A stretch of 64,000 bases of DNA from Caprella mutica (Eukaryota > Arthropoda > Malacostraca > Amphipoda > Caprellidae): positions 280,289-344,288 of the forward strand of contig CANNZV010000265.1 in assembly GCA_947561585.1 (NCBI GenBank), read 5' to 3'. The position numbers and the translations under genes are program-made. Positions 44,244-56,849 of this stretch are shown piece after piece. The notes below the pieces were generated by a model. The model made no database searches. It was not told the DNA's origin and saw only the letters and a list, made by a program, of their open reading frames with translations. Every line of letters starts with the position of its first letter. The stretch's first letter is position 1.

Positions 44244-44620
44244 AGAGGCGTATCTAGGATTCGGTCAAGGGGGGGGGGGGCACTTTTCAAAAAATTTAAA
44301 GCTTACGGATAATTCCTCAGACTGATCAGTTATTTTAATTGCTTTGGACATACTTACACTGTGTTCCGTCAGAAGCGTCATTTTTTAAACTGCGAAATGA
44401 GAGGACTTTATTATGTTCATAAAGTATAAAGAAGGGATTTTATCCTATTAATATTAGCATTTTTCTTTTAACTTAAAATTTTTTTGAATTTGAGAAGAAA
44501 AGCATCGTCCTGTACTCTGAAGTTTGCCAAAACACCTTCTTCTTCAACAGTATGTCGAAAATTCATGCTTCACTCCATGACAAGTGGAAGGGCGGCTAAA
44601 TCTTACCTTTATAAACGTTA
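44244..44620 (+). mobile_element. Decayed mariner-like transposon, 5' fragment (copy 3)
   Basis: From 44357, TA-CACTGTGTTCCGTCAGAA and downstream DNA match copy 1 up to GGCTAAATCTTACC. The flank (a GGCGTAT...G-run at 44245-44281) also resembles the DNA left of copy 1. Cut at 44620 by a MITE. Confidence 0.6.
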
Positions 44621-44756
44621 GGGTAAGTTCCGAGTTATCGAACGGACTCACATTATTGTTCATTGGAAAAATTAAATGAAAATAATTTTTAACCTCTACA
44701 TTATATTTCTTATATGATCGAAAATGTGGAACCATCCGATAACTTGTAACTTACCC
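44621..44756. mobile_element. GGGTAAGTTC-family MITE inside a transposon fragment
   Basis: Arms GGGTAAGTTCCGAGTTATCG and complement; TA at 44619-44620. Flanks also show AAACGTTA before and AAACGTCA after, a possible longer duplication or chance. Confidence 0.75.
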
Positions 44757-44815
44757 CAAACGTCACAAGCTGTATAGACTGTATATTGTATAGTATATAC
44801 AGCAAAAACCTAATA

Positions 44816-46982
44816 CTGTGCAGTTAGGCTGTACCTGTTTAACAAACTGTACAGTTAGGCTGTACCTGTTTAATAAACTGTACAGTTAGGCTGTACCTGT
44901 TTAATAAACTGTACAGTTAGGCTGTACCTGTTTAATAAACCGTACAGTTAGGCTGTACCTGTTTAATAAACTGTACAGTTAGGCTGTACCTGTTTAATAA
45001 ACTGTACAGTTAGGCTGTACCTGTTTAATAAACTGTACAGTTAGGCTGTACCTGTTTAATAAACTGTACAGTTAGGCTGTACCTGTTTAATAAACTGTAC
45101 AGTTAGGCTGTACCTGTTTAATAAACTGTACAGTTAGGCTGTACCTGTTTAATAAACTGTACAGTTAGGCTGTACCTGTTTAATAAACTGTACAGTTAGG
45201 CTGTACCTGTTTAATAAACTGTACAGTTAGGCTGTACATACCTGTTTAATAAACTGTACAGTTAGGCTGTACCTGTTTAATAAACTGTACAGTTAGGCTG
45301 TACCTGTTTAATAAACTGTACAGTTAGGCTGTACATACCTGTTTAATAAACTGCACAGTTAGGCTGTACCTGTTTAATAAACTGTACAGTTAGGCTGTAC
45401 CTGTTTAATAAACTGTACAGTTAGGCTGTACCTGTTTAATAAACTGCACAGTTAGGCTGTACCTGTTTAATAAACTGTACAGTTAGGCTGTACCTGTTTA
45501 ATAAACTGTACAGTTAGGCTGTACCTGTTTAATAAACTGTACAGTTAGGCTGTACCTGTTTAATAAACTGTACAGTTAGGCTGTACCTGTTTAATAAACT
45601 GTACAGTTAGGCTGTACCTGTTTAATAAACTGTACAGTTAGGCTGTACCTGTTTAATAAACTGTACAGTTAGGCTGTACCTGTTTAATAAACTGTACAGT
45701 TAGGCTGTACATACCTGTTTAATAAACTGTACAGTTAGGCTGTACCTGTTTAATAAACTGTACAGTTAGGCTGTACCTGTTTAATAAACTGTACAGTTAG
45801 GCTGTACATACCTGTTTAATAAACTGCACAGTTAGGCTGTACCTGTTTAATAAACTGTACAGTTAGGCTGTACCTGTTTAATAAACTGTACAGTTAGGCT
45901 GTACCTGTTTAACAAACTGTACAGTTAGGCTGTACCTGTTTAATAAACTGTACAGTTAGGCTGTACCTGTTTAATAAACTGTACAGTTAGGCTGTACCTG
46001 TTTAATAAACTGTACAGTTAGGCTGTACCTGTTTAATAAACTGTACAGTTAGGCTGTACCTGTTTAATAAACTGTACAGTTAGGCTGTACATACCTGTTT
46101 AATAAAGTGTACAGTCAGGCTGTACCTGTTTAATAAACTGTACAGTTAGGCTGTACCTACCTGTTTAATAAACTGTACAGTTAGGCTGTACCTGTTTAAT
46201 AAAGTGTACAGTTAGGCTGTACCTGTTTAATAAACTGTACAGTTAGGCTGTACCTGTTTAATAAACTGTACAGTTAGGCTGTACCTGTTTAATAAACTGT
46301 ACAGTTAGGCTGTACCTGTTTAATAAAGTGTACAGTTAGGCTGTACCTGTTTAATAAAGTGTACAGTCAGGCTGTACCTGTTTAATAAACTGTACAGTTA
46401 GGCTGTACCTGTTTAATAAACTGTACAGTTAGGCTGTACCTGTTTAATAAACTGTACAGTTAGGCTGTACCTGTTTAATAAACTGTACAGTTAGGCTGTA
46501 CCTGTTTAATAAACTGTACAGTTAGGCTGTACCTGTTTAATATACTGTACAGTTAGGCTGTACCTGTTTAATAAACTGTACAGTTAGGCTGTACCTGTTT
46601 AATAAACTGTACAGTTAGGCTGTACCTGTTTAATAAACTGTACAGTTAGGCTGTACCTGTTTAATAAACTGTACAGTTAGGCTGTACCTGTTTAATAAAC
46701 TGTACAGTTAGGCTGTACCTGTTTAATAAACTGTACAGTTAGGCTGTACCTGTTTAATAAACTGTACAGTTAGGCTGTACCTGTTTAATATACTGTACAG
46801 TTAGGCTGTACCTGTTTAATAAACTGTACAGTTAGGCTGTACCTGTTTAATAAACTGTACAGTTAGGCTGTACCTGTTTTAATAAACTGTACAGTTAGGC
46901 TGTACCTGTATAACAAACTGTACAGTTAGGCTGTACCTGTTTAATAAACTGTCCAGTTAGGCTGTACCTGTTTAATAAACTG
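44816..46982. repeat. 31-bp tandem array (about 70 copies)
   Basis: Unit CTGTACAGTTAGGCTGTACC plus TGTTTAATAAA. Highly homogeneous; some units carry a 4-bp insertion (GTACATACC), and blocks containing it recur (45230-45350 and 45705-45825), indicating block duplication. Contains the palindrome CTGTACAG. Preceded by GTATATTGTATAGTATATAC. Confidence 0.96.
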
Positions 46983-47108
46983 CATTCAAAGAATAGAAGT
47001 CATTCAGTCTAAGCCCTTCCCATTTGACACAATTTATATTACGAGCATTGAAGCTGAAGTCCCTTGTACGTATATAGTTATTATTTGAATGAAATGTTAT
47101 ATTTTAGT

Positions 47109-47722
47109 TGGCATTTATTTATTTATCATCTTGTTATTCGAATAACGGAAAAAGAATTGAACAAAATTGCCTGAAAAATTTGGTGAAACGATTGGTCCAT
47201 GTCCAGTGACCTTCTGGTAGAATTTTGGGAGCGATCCAGTCGAAGGTCAAGGTCAATATCATGTATAACTCAAAAGTATTGAACCATATTGCATGAAACT
47301 TGGTTGGACGATTGAACAATTTCCAGGAATCGTTTTGTTAGATTATAGGAGCGATCAGGTCAAAGGTCAAAGATCAAGGTCAAGGTCATTTATAACTCAA
47401 TAACTCAAAAGGTATTCAAACAAATTGCCTGAAATTTGATGGGACGATTGGTCAATATCAAGGAACCATCTGGAAGAATTTTGAAAGTGATCCAGTGAAA
47501 GGTCAAGGTCAAGGTCATTTATAACTCAAAAGTATTCAACCATATTGCATGAAACTTAGTGGGACGATTGGTCATTATCCAGTTACCAGTTTATTAGATT
47601 TTGGGAGCAGACTGGTCAAAGGTTAAAGTCAAAGTCATTTATTACTCAGGTGTTATTGAATGGTCAAGGTCATTAAAAAGCGGTGGCAAAGGTATGCGCT
47701 CTAATGAATGCACGTAATCTAG
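47109..47722. mobile_element. Non-autonomous Helitron, longest copy
   Basis: Three tandem internal blocks of about 130 bp, each with ATTGAACCATATTGCATGAA-like and ACGATTGGTCAATRTCC words and AAAGGTCAAGGTCA. It ends with GCGCTCTAATGAATGC (stem) and CTAG at 47719-47722. The 3' structure matches 18991-19016. Confidence 0.65.
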
Positions 47723-47915
47723 ATTAATATTAATGATGCCAAATATTTAAATAATATTAACATAGACTCAGTGAAAATGCAATGTTATTTGACAATTAAT
47801 TTAAATGACATGCAGTTTGGTATCCATGATGCCAGCAGGTATCATGGATACCAATTAAAATAACGAGTTACAAAATGTGATAATATTATTATATCTTTAC
47901 ATGACCGAAAATGTG

Positions 47916-48842
47916 GGGTCTAGGAAAATTGATCGAAAGTAATTGACCGAAAGCAATTGATCGAATGGAAAATTGATCGAAAGGAAAATTGGTCGAAAGG
48001 AAAATTGGTCGAATGGAAAATTGGTCGAATGGAAAATTGATCGAAAGGAAAATTTGTCGAAAGGAAAATTGGTCGAATGGAAAATTGATCGAAATGAAAA
48101 TTGATCGAATGGAAAATTGGTCGAAAGGAAAATTGGTCGAATGGAAAATTGATCGAATAAATCATGCAGCTTCATTTTTTTCTTCCATCTGTGAGTACAG
48201 CAACCGGTGCTTAGTGTCCCTTTTTGTTACGTTCCTTGCTAAGTGACTGCACTCACAGAGTAGCTTTTCCAGGTCCATGAGCATTGTCACCGACGGTGTT
48301 AAGTGACTTTGTTCATGAATCCACTTTCCTTTCTGACTGCTCCTTCCCATCTCTTATATAAACAGACGTTAAACCTACTAAATTAATTAATTATTTAACT
48401 TTCAATTCACAAGTTATCTAGAACTATCTAAATTCTAGAACTAAGAAAACTTAAAGTTCTTCAAATTATAATATATTTCAAAGCTATTTCAAAATTGTAA
48501 TATATTTCAAAGCTGTTATAGATAAGCAGTTGATTGAAGAAATGTTCAACATAAATTATTGTTATATATTATTGTTAAAATTGTTATTATTATTATATAT
48601 AAATCATGGTAACAAGATCTACTAGCTGTAATATATTGCAAGTAAGTGTCCCTGGTAATCCATGGTTTTAGTTATCATTGTCAATTAGTGTAAATCGATC
48701 CAATATCATTTTCGATCAATTTTGTTTCGGTCAATTCTCCATTCGATCAATTGTTGTGCGATCAATTTTCCATTCGATCAATTTTCCATTCGACCAATTT
48801 TCCTTTCGACCAAATTTCCATTCGATCAATTTTCCGGATCCC
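47916..48842. mobile_element. Foldback-like element with tandem-repeat inverted arms
   Basis: 927 bp. Left arm (47916-48160) is about 15 copies of a 16-bp unit, AAAATTGRTCGAAWGG; right arm (48698-48842) is the same unit in reverse orientation, about 9 copies. Termini GGGTCTAGG and CCGGATCCC. A 9-bp direct duplication, GAAAATGTG (47907-47915, 48843-48851), flanks it (12 bp if ambiguous bases are included). Tandemly repeated inverted arms plus a 9-bp duplication are the features of Foldback/MuDR-type elements. The interior (48161-48697) has no transposase and includes repeat D. Confidence 0.75.
48165..48375 (-). repeat. Dispersed repeat D (minus) inside the foldback element
   Basis: Reads backwards relative to 59205: CTTCCATCTGTGAGTACAGC through AAACAGACGTTAAACC. 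Confidence 0.65.
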
Positions 48843-48978
48843 GAAAATGTGGAACTGTCCGATAACTCGGAACTTACCCTACCTATATTTTGAGAGTCAA
48901 CTAGTTGATGATATGTTCCAGATAAAAATTAAAGTACTTAGCGTCACCCAAGATTAAGAAGCGGCCAGACTTAATAAT

Positions 48979-49191
48979 AATCCTGTATAGTGAATCTAGT
49001 GTCTTGAGGAAGGAAGTAGTCTCTATAGTGAATAAATTTATTTTAGTCTGTCATGAATGGCCATCAGTTTAGAAAACTGATGGCCATTTTATGGCAGACT
49101 AAAGAAAATATGTTCACTATAGAGGCCACTTCCTTATTCTTGACACCGCATTCACTATACAGGATTTCATTATAGAGGAGTTCTATTGTAC
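48979..49191. mobile_element. MITE with CTCCTCTATAGTGAA ends, best copy
   Basis: A long palindrome centred near 49073: TCCTGTATAGTGAATCTAGT on the left, AATGGCCATCAGTTT at the centre, mirrored to TTCACTATACAGGATT, then TAGAGGAGTTCTATTGTA as the right terminus. The left terminus is shortened. Confidence 0.7.
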
Positions 49192-49197
49192 GGGTAG

Positions 49198-50225
49198 CGC
49201 AAAAAAAAGGAAACCCATTTTCAAATTAGTTTATTTTAAAAACTATCAGAGCTAGAAACTTTCTAAAAACACAGTTTTATTCGTTTACTTTTTTAAACAT
49301 CCTGCAGCGAATAAAAAAATAAATTATTTCCACATGGTAGTAAAAAATATTTCCACATGGTAGTAGTAAATATTAAAACCTAGAATTTTTCATTCAATTA
49401 ACGTTATTGTTATTGACTCTTTCATTCATGTAAATACTTCTTCATCACCAATCACGATATCTTCTTCAAAATATGCATTTCTTTGCAGAAACCATTTTGC
49501 AAAATTTAGACGGTGCGGTAAATCAGTTCTAAGAGTTCGAGCCTTACATGCATCTTAAAAGGATAATATCTCAAATCGGGTTTAACAATTTAGTGAAATG
49601 TGTCTTAAATGATATCTTATTCTTACCATCTGATTTATATTCTCAATAAGTTGTTCATGAAAAAGATTAATGTTTTCCTGTGTTCATTCTTTTCTCCTGC
49701 GACATGATCACTTTTGGTTCAAATTTAAAGTGGTTTCTTCAGTTTTGAACTTATTAACATTTGTCAATATGGTTTTACAGTTGGTGGAAATCTTTCCGGA
49801 AAGCGATGTTCAAAATGAGGTCGAACCTGCGTAAAACTTAGTGTTTAAAAAAATTGCTATAACAAAAAATCTTTGTTCTTTTGAAAGCTGCATTTTGAGG
49901 GTATCGAATAGGAGATAAAAATTAATAACGAGATGATTTTATAAAGATATGAATTTTACCTTCAAAAAACAACTTTCAAATGGTAATTAAATGTTCTATT
50001 TTCTCTTATTTGTTACGAAAAATAGTAGAATTTAATGTTTTTACATCCATATGAAATGAGATAAAGCTCTTTTTATTTACCTTTTTTTAATTCGCTGCAG
50101 GATGTTTAATTTTTGTCGTAACTCTTAACAGATCATCAAGCTAGATGCAGAAAAGTAAGCGAATAAAACTTTTGTTTTTAGAAATTCTTTAACTTTGATA
50201 GTTTGTAAAATAAAGTAGTTAAAAA
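49198..50225. mobile_element. DNA-transposon-like element with about 100-bp inverted ends
   Basis: 49235-49335 (AAAAACTATCAGAGCTAGAA, CACAGTTTTATTCGTTTAC, AAACATCCTGCAGCGAAT) is inverted at 50092-50222 (ATTCGCTGCAGGATGTTTAA, AAGCGAATAAAACTTTTG). There is an insertion in the right arm. No intact ORF inside. Confidence 0.6.
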
Positions 50226-50519
50226 AGTATAATAATGATATCAAATTCGGGTTAATAATTGGGACAATGGACATAGTTTGATAAGTTATTTAGTGGAATA
50301 TGAACCCATCACTGTATGTAACATTTATATAAATATTACTTTGAAGAACCACTCAAGAAGGAAATAATGAGTTTATTAAATAAAATTGTATAACTATATC
50401 AGATAATTATTTAGTTATTAATCGTAGACCTTAGATATACAGTTTTAAGCTCGGAAATTACATATAATTTTATACAGTATATTTTTTATATTAATACATT
50501 ATTTAATTACTCTATGTTT

Positions 50520-51130
50520 AACTATTGTATTTGAGAAATACTAATCTGACGCTGAAGAAGAAGATTGTACACTCTTTGTTTTGATTTCCAATTTGAATAC
50601 ATAAACAAACATTGCGTTTACAGCCTTAGTCATTTATCAGTGTTTGAAGCAAGCAAAAGTTTCTATACTAAATTTTCTACTATTTTCTAACTTTATCCAA
50701 ATATTTAACATTAAATCTAATTCCTACCAAACTGACATTAAAAAAACCCGAGTGTATTCTTTTTCTTCGGACTTAAAATATTGAACTGAAAGGTATACAG
50801 AATTTGTAGTGAATTGATTGTAGAAATTTTTTAGAAGTATATTGAAACAAATATATACTCTCAAATTATTAAAATAGTGATTTACAGCAAAATGATTTAC
50901 AAACAAATTATTTGCAAATAAATTATTTACAGCAAAATTATTTACAGCAAAATTATTTACAATAAAATTATTTACAGCAAAATTATTTACACAAAAATTA
51001 TTTACACAAAAATTATTTAAAGAAAAATTATTTACAGCAAAATTATTTACAGAAAAATTATTTACAGCAAAATTATTTACAGAAAACATTTAAACTGTAG
51101 AACAATTTGTTTGGAATGGACCTTTAACTT
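50520..51130. mobile_element. TTAA-type MITE carrying an internal 15-bp array
   Basis: Shares AAGAAGAAGATTGTACACTC with 43905. It ends GAATGGACCTTTAA (51116-51129), the reverse of the TTAAAGGTCC terminus, with the array 40 bp inside the end. The left end was not found. Confidence 0.5.
50879..51086. repeat. 15-bp tandem array
   Basis: About 14 copies of AAAATTATTTACAGC and near variants (ACACA, AGAAA). The 15-bp period gives a minus-strand Asn-Asn-Phe frame that I regard as non-coding. Confidence 0.92.
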
Positions 51131-51617
51131 TAACATCTAAAACCTTGACGTGTCATCCAACATCAAAATATTTAAAATGAATAGCGCTATAAAACCTATC
51201 TGAAGATGCAAGAATTAGTCAGGTTCATTTCTTCCGTCAAATAGTTCCTAATGGACGTAATGTTAATACATTTAATGTTCATTCAACATTGGAACAGATA
51301 ACACATGATCTAAATGGTGTAAGTGATAATTAGGGTTGTGACAATATGCGTTTAAAATAATAGATCCCAAAAATGATAAAGACGAAACGATCTGAAATGG
51401 TGTTTAATACTATATACCGCAATTGTTTAAAACCATTCAATACTCTTTAATTCTCACCGTTTATAATATTTTTTGGATCTATGATTTTAAACACATATTG
51501 TCACAACCCTAATGATAATGCTATTAAATTAAATAAGGACTGTATATACTAGTACCGGTCGATATTGGGATTTAAAGTTGATCAAGGCAATTTTATAATT
51601 AATCATTTATTAAATTA

Positions 51618-52163
51618 TTAAATGTCCCCTCCACTCTGAATTAAAATTTCCTTATAATTGTTTTAAATTTGTAAAGCTAAGGTTATATAACATATCACAG
51701 TAAACAGGAAATAAATCGATAAAGTATTCGCTTCGTAATTAATTATATAAGAAAAATTCACACTGAACCGTCACTGTCCGACATTTATATTAGATTGAAT
51801 TAAAGAAAAAGTTGGAAAATTAACTCTATTTTAAATTATCGTAATTTTAATGGTAATTAGGTATTTAGGTACACTTTTAGGTACCTAATGTATTTTTAGG
51901 GTAGTGGTCTTTAGGTAGCGGTATTTTTAGTCATTTTTAATATGTCTATCAGCTTTGTTATAGTTTTGAATTTGTTGGAAATGGATCCTACTTTTTCTTC
52001 GCTTGAAATTTGGAGGGAAGAAGAAAAATTTCAAGAATAACTTAAATTACGTATTATAATAAAAATATAGAACCAAATTTGAAATGGTTTGAAGTTTTAT
52101 AATCAGTAACCTTAGCTCTAATGAATAGAGAAATTAAAAAAATAGAGTGGAGGGGACCTTTAA
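51618..52163. mobile_element. TTAA-type MITE, complete
   Basis: Ends TTAAATGTCCCCTCCACTCT and, inverted, TTAAAGGTCCCCTCCACTCT (52144-52163), one difference in 20 bp. Both ends abut TTAA, the target of piggyBac and Kolobok elements. 546 bp, no ORF. Confidence 0.75.
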
Positions 52164-52955
52164 CTATATTGCATATACCAAATGATTATACCAATTAACT
52201 ATATTTCATATACTTATTGTATATTTCATATACCGATTGACTATATTTCATATACCGATTTTCATTACACCATTAAATAGATATACTAGAAAAATGAACT
52301 AGATATATACTAGATATACTAGAAAAATAATTACTTTCCCTCCTACCACTTTTGCATAATTTAAATCAAAACAGTCGATGTTTCTTATAATTTTTCAGTA
52401 AACCCCAATAAATTAGGTACTTTATATTTATTTCAAAATAATCTAAAACTATTTTAGTAAGCAATACCCGTTCTTACATCCCAGTTGCTAACTTTCAGTC
52501 AAAAGAAAAAGAATGTACACCGTTTGTTTTGAATGCCAGCTAGTTAGGTACAATTTATTTAATTTAAATATCCCTGCAAAAGGTATTGATAAGACAATAT
52601 CATTATTGAAATAAATAAATAAATTCTTTCAGGTATTTGTGTACAGCTTGAAGGAAAGCTTAAAATGCAAAATTTTGTTATATAGTTTTAGGCTAAAATC
52701 AAACCATTCTTTTTCTTTACCGTCAGATTAGTGTTTCGTACTATGGAAAACACATGTATGTAATTTAAGAAACTTTAAAAGCATGTAAATTTTAGCGGTT
52801 TGCAATTAATGATTCTAAACCTCATTTCTATAATATTACGTTTTTTCCTGAAGTATGAAGAGAAACTTCAAGTTTGAACAGAGCAATTGAGTGGTTAACC
52901 CATGGAATAATTGTTCCTAGTTAGATAATTAGAGTGAATATGGTATACTTATTCT
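52164..52955. other. AT-rich spacer with short degenerate repeats
   Basis: Four imperfect ACTATATTTCATATACCG-type repeats at 52170-52265; a fragment GAAAAAGAATGTACACCGTT at 52507 resembles the TTAA-type MITE interior. No gene. Confidence 0.5.
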
Positions 52956-55730
52956 AAGTGCATCACAGTGCAATGCTGAGACACTACAGTGCATCACACT
53001 GCAATGCTGAGACGCTAAAGTGCATCACACTGCAATGCTGAGACACTAAAGTGCATCACACTGCAATGCTGAGACACTAAAGTACATCACACTGCAATGC
53101 TGAGACGCTAAAGTGCATCACAGTGCAATGCTGAGACACTACAGTGCATCACACTGCAATGCTGAGACACTAAAGTGCATCACACTGCAATGCTGAGACA
53201 CTAAAGTGCATCACAGTGCAATGCTGAGACACTACAGTGCATCACACTGCAATGCTGAGACACTAAAGTGCATCACACTGCAATGCTGAGACACTAAAGT
53301 GCATCACACTGCAATGCTGAGACACTAAAGTGCATCACACTGCAATGCTGAGATACTAAAGTGCATCACACTGCAATGCTGAGACACTAAAGTGCATCAC
53401 ACTGGAATGCTGAGACACTAAAGTGCATCACACTGCAGTGCTGAGACACTAAAGTGCATCACACTGCAATGCTGAGATACTAAAGTGCATCACACTGCAA
53501 TGCTGAGACACTACAGTGCATCACACTGCAATGCTGAGACACTAAAGTGCATCACAGTGCAATGCTGAGACACTAAAGTGCATCACACTGCAATGCTGAG
53601 ACACTAAAGTGCATCACACTGCAATGCTGAGACAATAAAGTGCATCACAGTGCAATGCTGAGACACTAAAGTGCATCACACTGCAATGCTGAGACACTAA
53701 AGTGCATCACACTGCAATGCTGAGACACTAAAGTGCATCACACTGCAATGCTGAGACACTAAAGTGCATCACACTGCAATGCTGAGACACTAAAGTGCAT
53801 CACACTGCAATGCTGAGACACTAAAGTGCATCACACTGCAATGCTGAGACACTAAAGTGCATCACACTGCAGTGCTGAGACACTAAAGTGCATCACACTG
53901 CAATGCTGAGATACTAAAGTGCATCACACTGCAATGCTGAGACACTACAGTGCATCACACTGCAATGCTGAGACACTAAAGTGCATCACAGTGCAATGCT
54001 GAGACACTAAAGTGCATCACACTGCAATGCTGAGACACTAAAGTGCATCACACTGCAATGCTGAGACACTAAAGTGCATCACACTGCAATGCTGAGACAC
54101 TAAAGTGCATCACAGTGCAATGCTGAGACACTAAAGTGCATCACACTGCAATGCTGAGACACTAAAGTGCATCACACTGCAATGCTGAGACACTAAAGTG
54201 CATCACACTGCAATGCTGAGACACTAAAGTGCATCACACTGCAATGCTGAGACACTAAAGTGCATCACAGTGCAATGCTGAGACACTAAAGTGCATCACA
54301 CTGCAATGCTGAGACACTAAAGTTCATCACACTGCAATGCTAAGACACTAAAGTGCATCACACTGCAATGCTGAAACACTAAAGTGCATCACACTGCAAT
54401 GCTGAGACACTAAAGTGCATCACACTGCAATGCTGAGACACTAAAGTGCATCACACTGCAATGCTGAGACACTAAAGTTCATCACACTGCAATGCTGAGA
54501 CACTAAAGTTCATCACACTGCAATGCTAAGACACTAAAGTGCATCACATTGCAATGCTGAGACACTAAAGTGCATCACACTGCAATGCTGAGACACTAAA
54601 GTTCATCACACTGCAATGCTAAGACACTAAAGTGCATCACACTGCAATGCTGAAACACTAAAGTGCATCACACTGCAATGCTGAGACACTAAAGTGCATC
54701 ACACTGCAATGCTGAGACACTAAAGTGCATCACACTGCAATGCTGAGACACTAAAGTTCATCACACTGCAATGCTGAGACACTAAAGTGCATCACACTGC
54801 AATGCTGAGACACTAAAGTGCATCATACTGCAATGCTAAGACACTAAAGTGCATCACACTGCAATGCTGAGACACTAAAGTGCATCACACTGCAATGCTG
54901 AGACACTAAAGTGCATCATACTGCAATGCTAAGACACTAAAGTGCATCACACTGCAATGCTGAGACACTAAAGTGCATCACACTGCAATGCTAAGACACT
55001 AAAGTGCATCACAGTGCAATGCTGAGACACTAAAGTGCATCACACTGCAATGCTGAGATACTAAAGTGCATCATACTGCAATGCTGAGACACTAAAGTGC
55101 ATCACACTGCAATGCTGAGACACTAAAGTGCATCACACTGCAATGCTGAGACACTAAAGTGCATCATACTGCAATGCTAAGACACTAAAGTGCATCACAC
55201 TGCAATGCTGAGACACTAAAGTGCATCACAGTGCAATGCTGAGAAACAAAAGTGCATCACACTGCAATGCTGAGACACTAAAGTGCATCACACTGCAATG
55301 CTGAGACACTAAAGTGCACCACACTGCAATGCTGAGACACTAAAGTGCATCACACTGCAATGCTGAGACACTACAGTGCATCACACTGCAATGCTGAGAC
55401 ACTAAAGTGCATCACACTGCAATGCTGAGACACTAAAGTGCATCACACTGCAATGCTGAGACGCTAAAGTGCATCACACTGCAATGCTGAGACACTAAAG
55501 TGCATCACAGTGCAATGCTGAGATACTAAAGTGCATCACACTGCAATGCTGAGACACTACAGTGCATCACACTGCAATGCTGAGACACTAAAGTGCATCA
55601 CAGTGCAATGCTGAGACACTAAAGTGCATCACACTGCAATGCTGAGACACTAAAGTGCATCACACTGCAATGCTGAGACACTAAAGTGCATCACACTGCA
55701 ATGCTGAGACACTAAAGTGCCTCGCACTAC
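52956..55730. repeat. 31-bp tandem array (about 89 copies)
   Basis: Unit AGTGCATCACACTGCAATGC plus TGAGACACTAA. The largest array in the window. Point variants (CACAGTG, CTAAGACAC, GTTCATC, CATACTG, GATACT) recur in blocks, e.g. 53360-53620 resembles 53820-54080, showing duplication of about 15-unit blocks. Confidence 0.97.
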
Positions 55731-56812
55731 ACTGATTAAATCAAGGCCCAGCCATAAATTTTTGTCTGGGTACAGACAAAAATTTCAAAATCGTTTTAGT
55801 TTTTATTTTCCATTCAATTTACTCATTTAAAAAACAGTTATTACAATTTTGATTATTCTTTGTTTAATACACATTTTTAAATATGTTATTAAATTAGTGC
55901 TATTTAAAGAATAGTAATATTAGTTTTTCACAATGTGCGTTCAGAAAAATAGTCACGAGAAGGTAGGTAACTTATAAGGTTTCTTCCTTTGTTCCACGTA
56001 TGGAAATGATGAAACTGTTATACTTATTACGTAAACATTAAATTAAAGTATCTACTTAATATATAATCATCACACTTCACTCACGAAAGTTAGGAAATAG
56101 TCGTTAAATAATAGGAAGAAATTATAATAAAATATTCGAATTGAAAATGATAACCAATGATTGGAAGTAGTTGCCAGGTCTCACCAGAGATATAATTGCA
56201 CAGTCACGTGCAGCCACTGCGTTCTAGAACATGTGAATGGAAAATAAATGAACTCTTTCTGATAAATTTCATACATTACTATAATTAAATTAAGTTGAAA
56301 TGAATTATTATAGTAAAATTCATTTCCATTTCCGATGTATAATATTTACATTATAAAATTATAGAATTTTCTCATGAATAAGTCCACGGAGTTGAGTCTC
56401 AATATTTTATTTACTTTTGGAGGCAATTTTCAATGGCAATAGAATGACAAAGAAAGTTACTGAGAATGATTCAGAGATATCATGAGTAATCCTTTCCCGT
56501 AAGACGCTCCCGCAGGCGAGGAAAATGTGGGAAATATGACCGGAAAGAAGCTTTCCCTTCTCAAAATTATTCCACAAAATATAATCCTTTTCTTCTTTTT
56601 AAAAATCATATTATTTTTAAATTTCCATAAACTCTTTAATTTATTAATATAATACAATTTCAAAATATATGATTATCTTAAAAGAAATTTAATATTAGTT
56701 TCAGATTTCAGTACTAGATGTCGCTGAGACCCAATCCAGGGTTTGTTTTTTCTTCCCATTTCAGACTCATATCTGTGCGCAGTGTGTGAGTTTGGACACG
56801 GTGGCGCAGAGG
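55731..56812. other. 5' flank of an unidentified + strand gene
   Basis: No ORF. A hairpin AAATTTTTGTCTG and complement is at 55756-55788. A GC-richer patch has an E-box CACGTG (56205-56210) and the heat-shock-element-like GTTCTAGAAC (56221-56230), about 600 bp before the TSS. Confidence 0.45.
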
Positions 56813-56849
56813 TATATAAGGCAGAGGCAGCTGACCCAGCTTTCAGTCT
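56813..56849 (+). promoter_or_regulatory. Core promoter (TATA + initiator)
   Basis: TATATAAG at 56813-56820 and initiator TTTCAGTCTC at 56841-56850; with A56845 as +1, TATA starts at -32. Flanks are GC-rich compared with the surroundings. Same architecture as the promoter at 8044. Confidence 0.7.

Larger units (their letters stand above)
47815..48883. mobile_element. GGGTAAGTTC-family MITE split by a foldback-like insertion
   Basis: The left part (47815-47915) has the GGTATCCATGATGCC core and GACCGAAAATGTG; the right part (48843-48883) continues GAAAATGTGGAACTGTCC to AACTTACCC-TA. The joined sequence would match the family consensus. Confidence 0.75.

Noticed and set aside
44611..44764. 8-bp duplication (AAACGTTA/AAACGTCA) around the MITE at 44621
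   Set aside because: Other family members show only TA; one mismatch and no second example, so probably chance.
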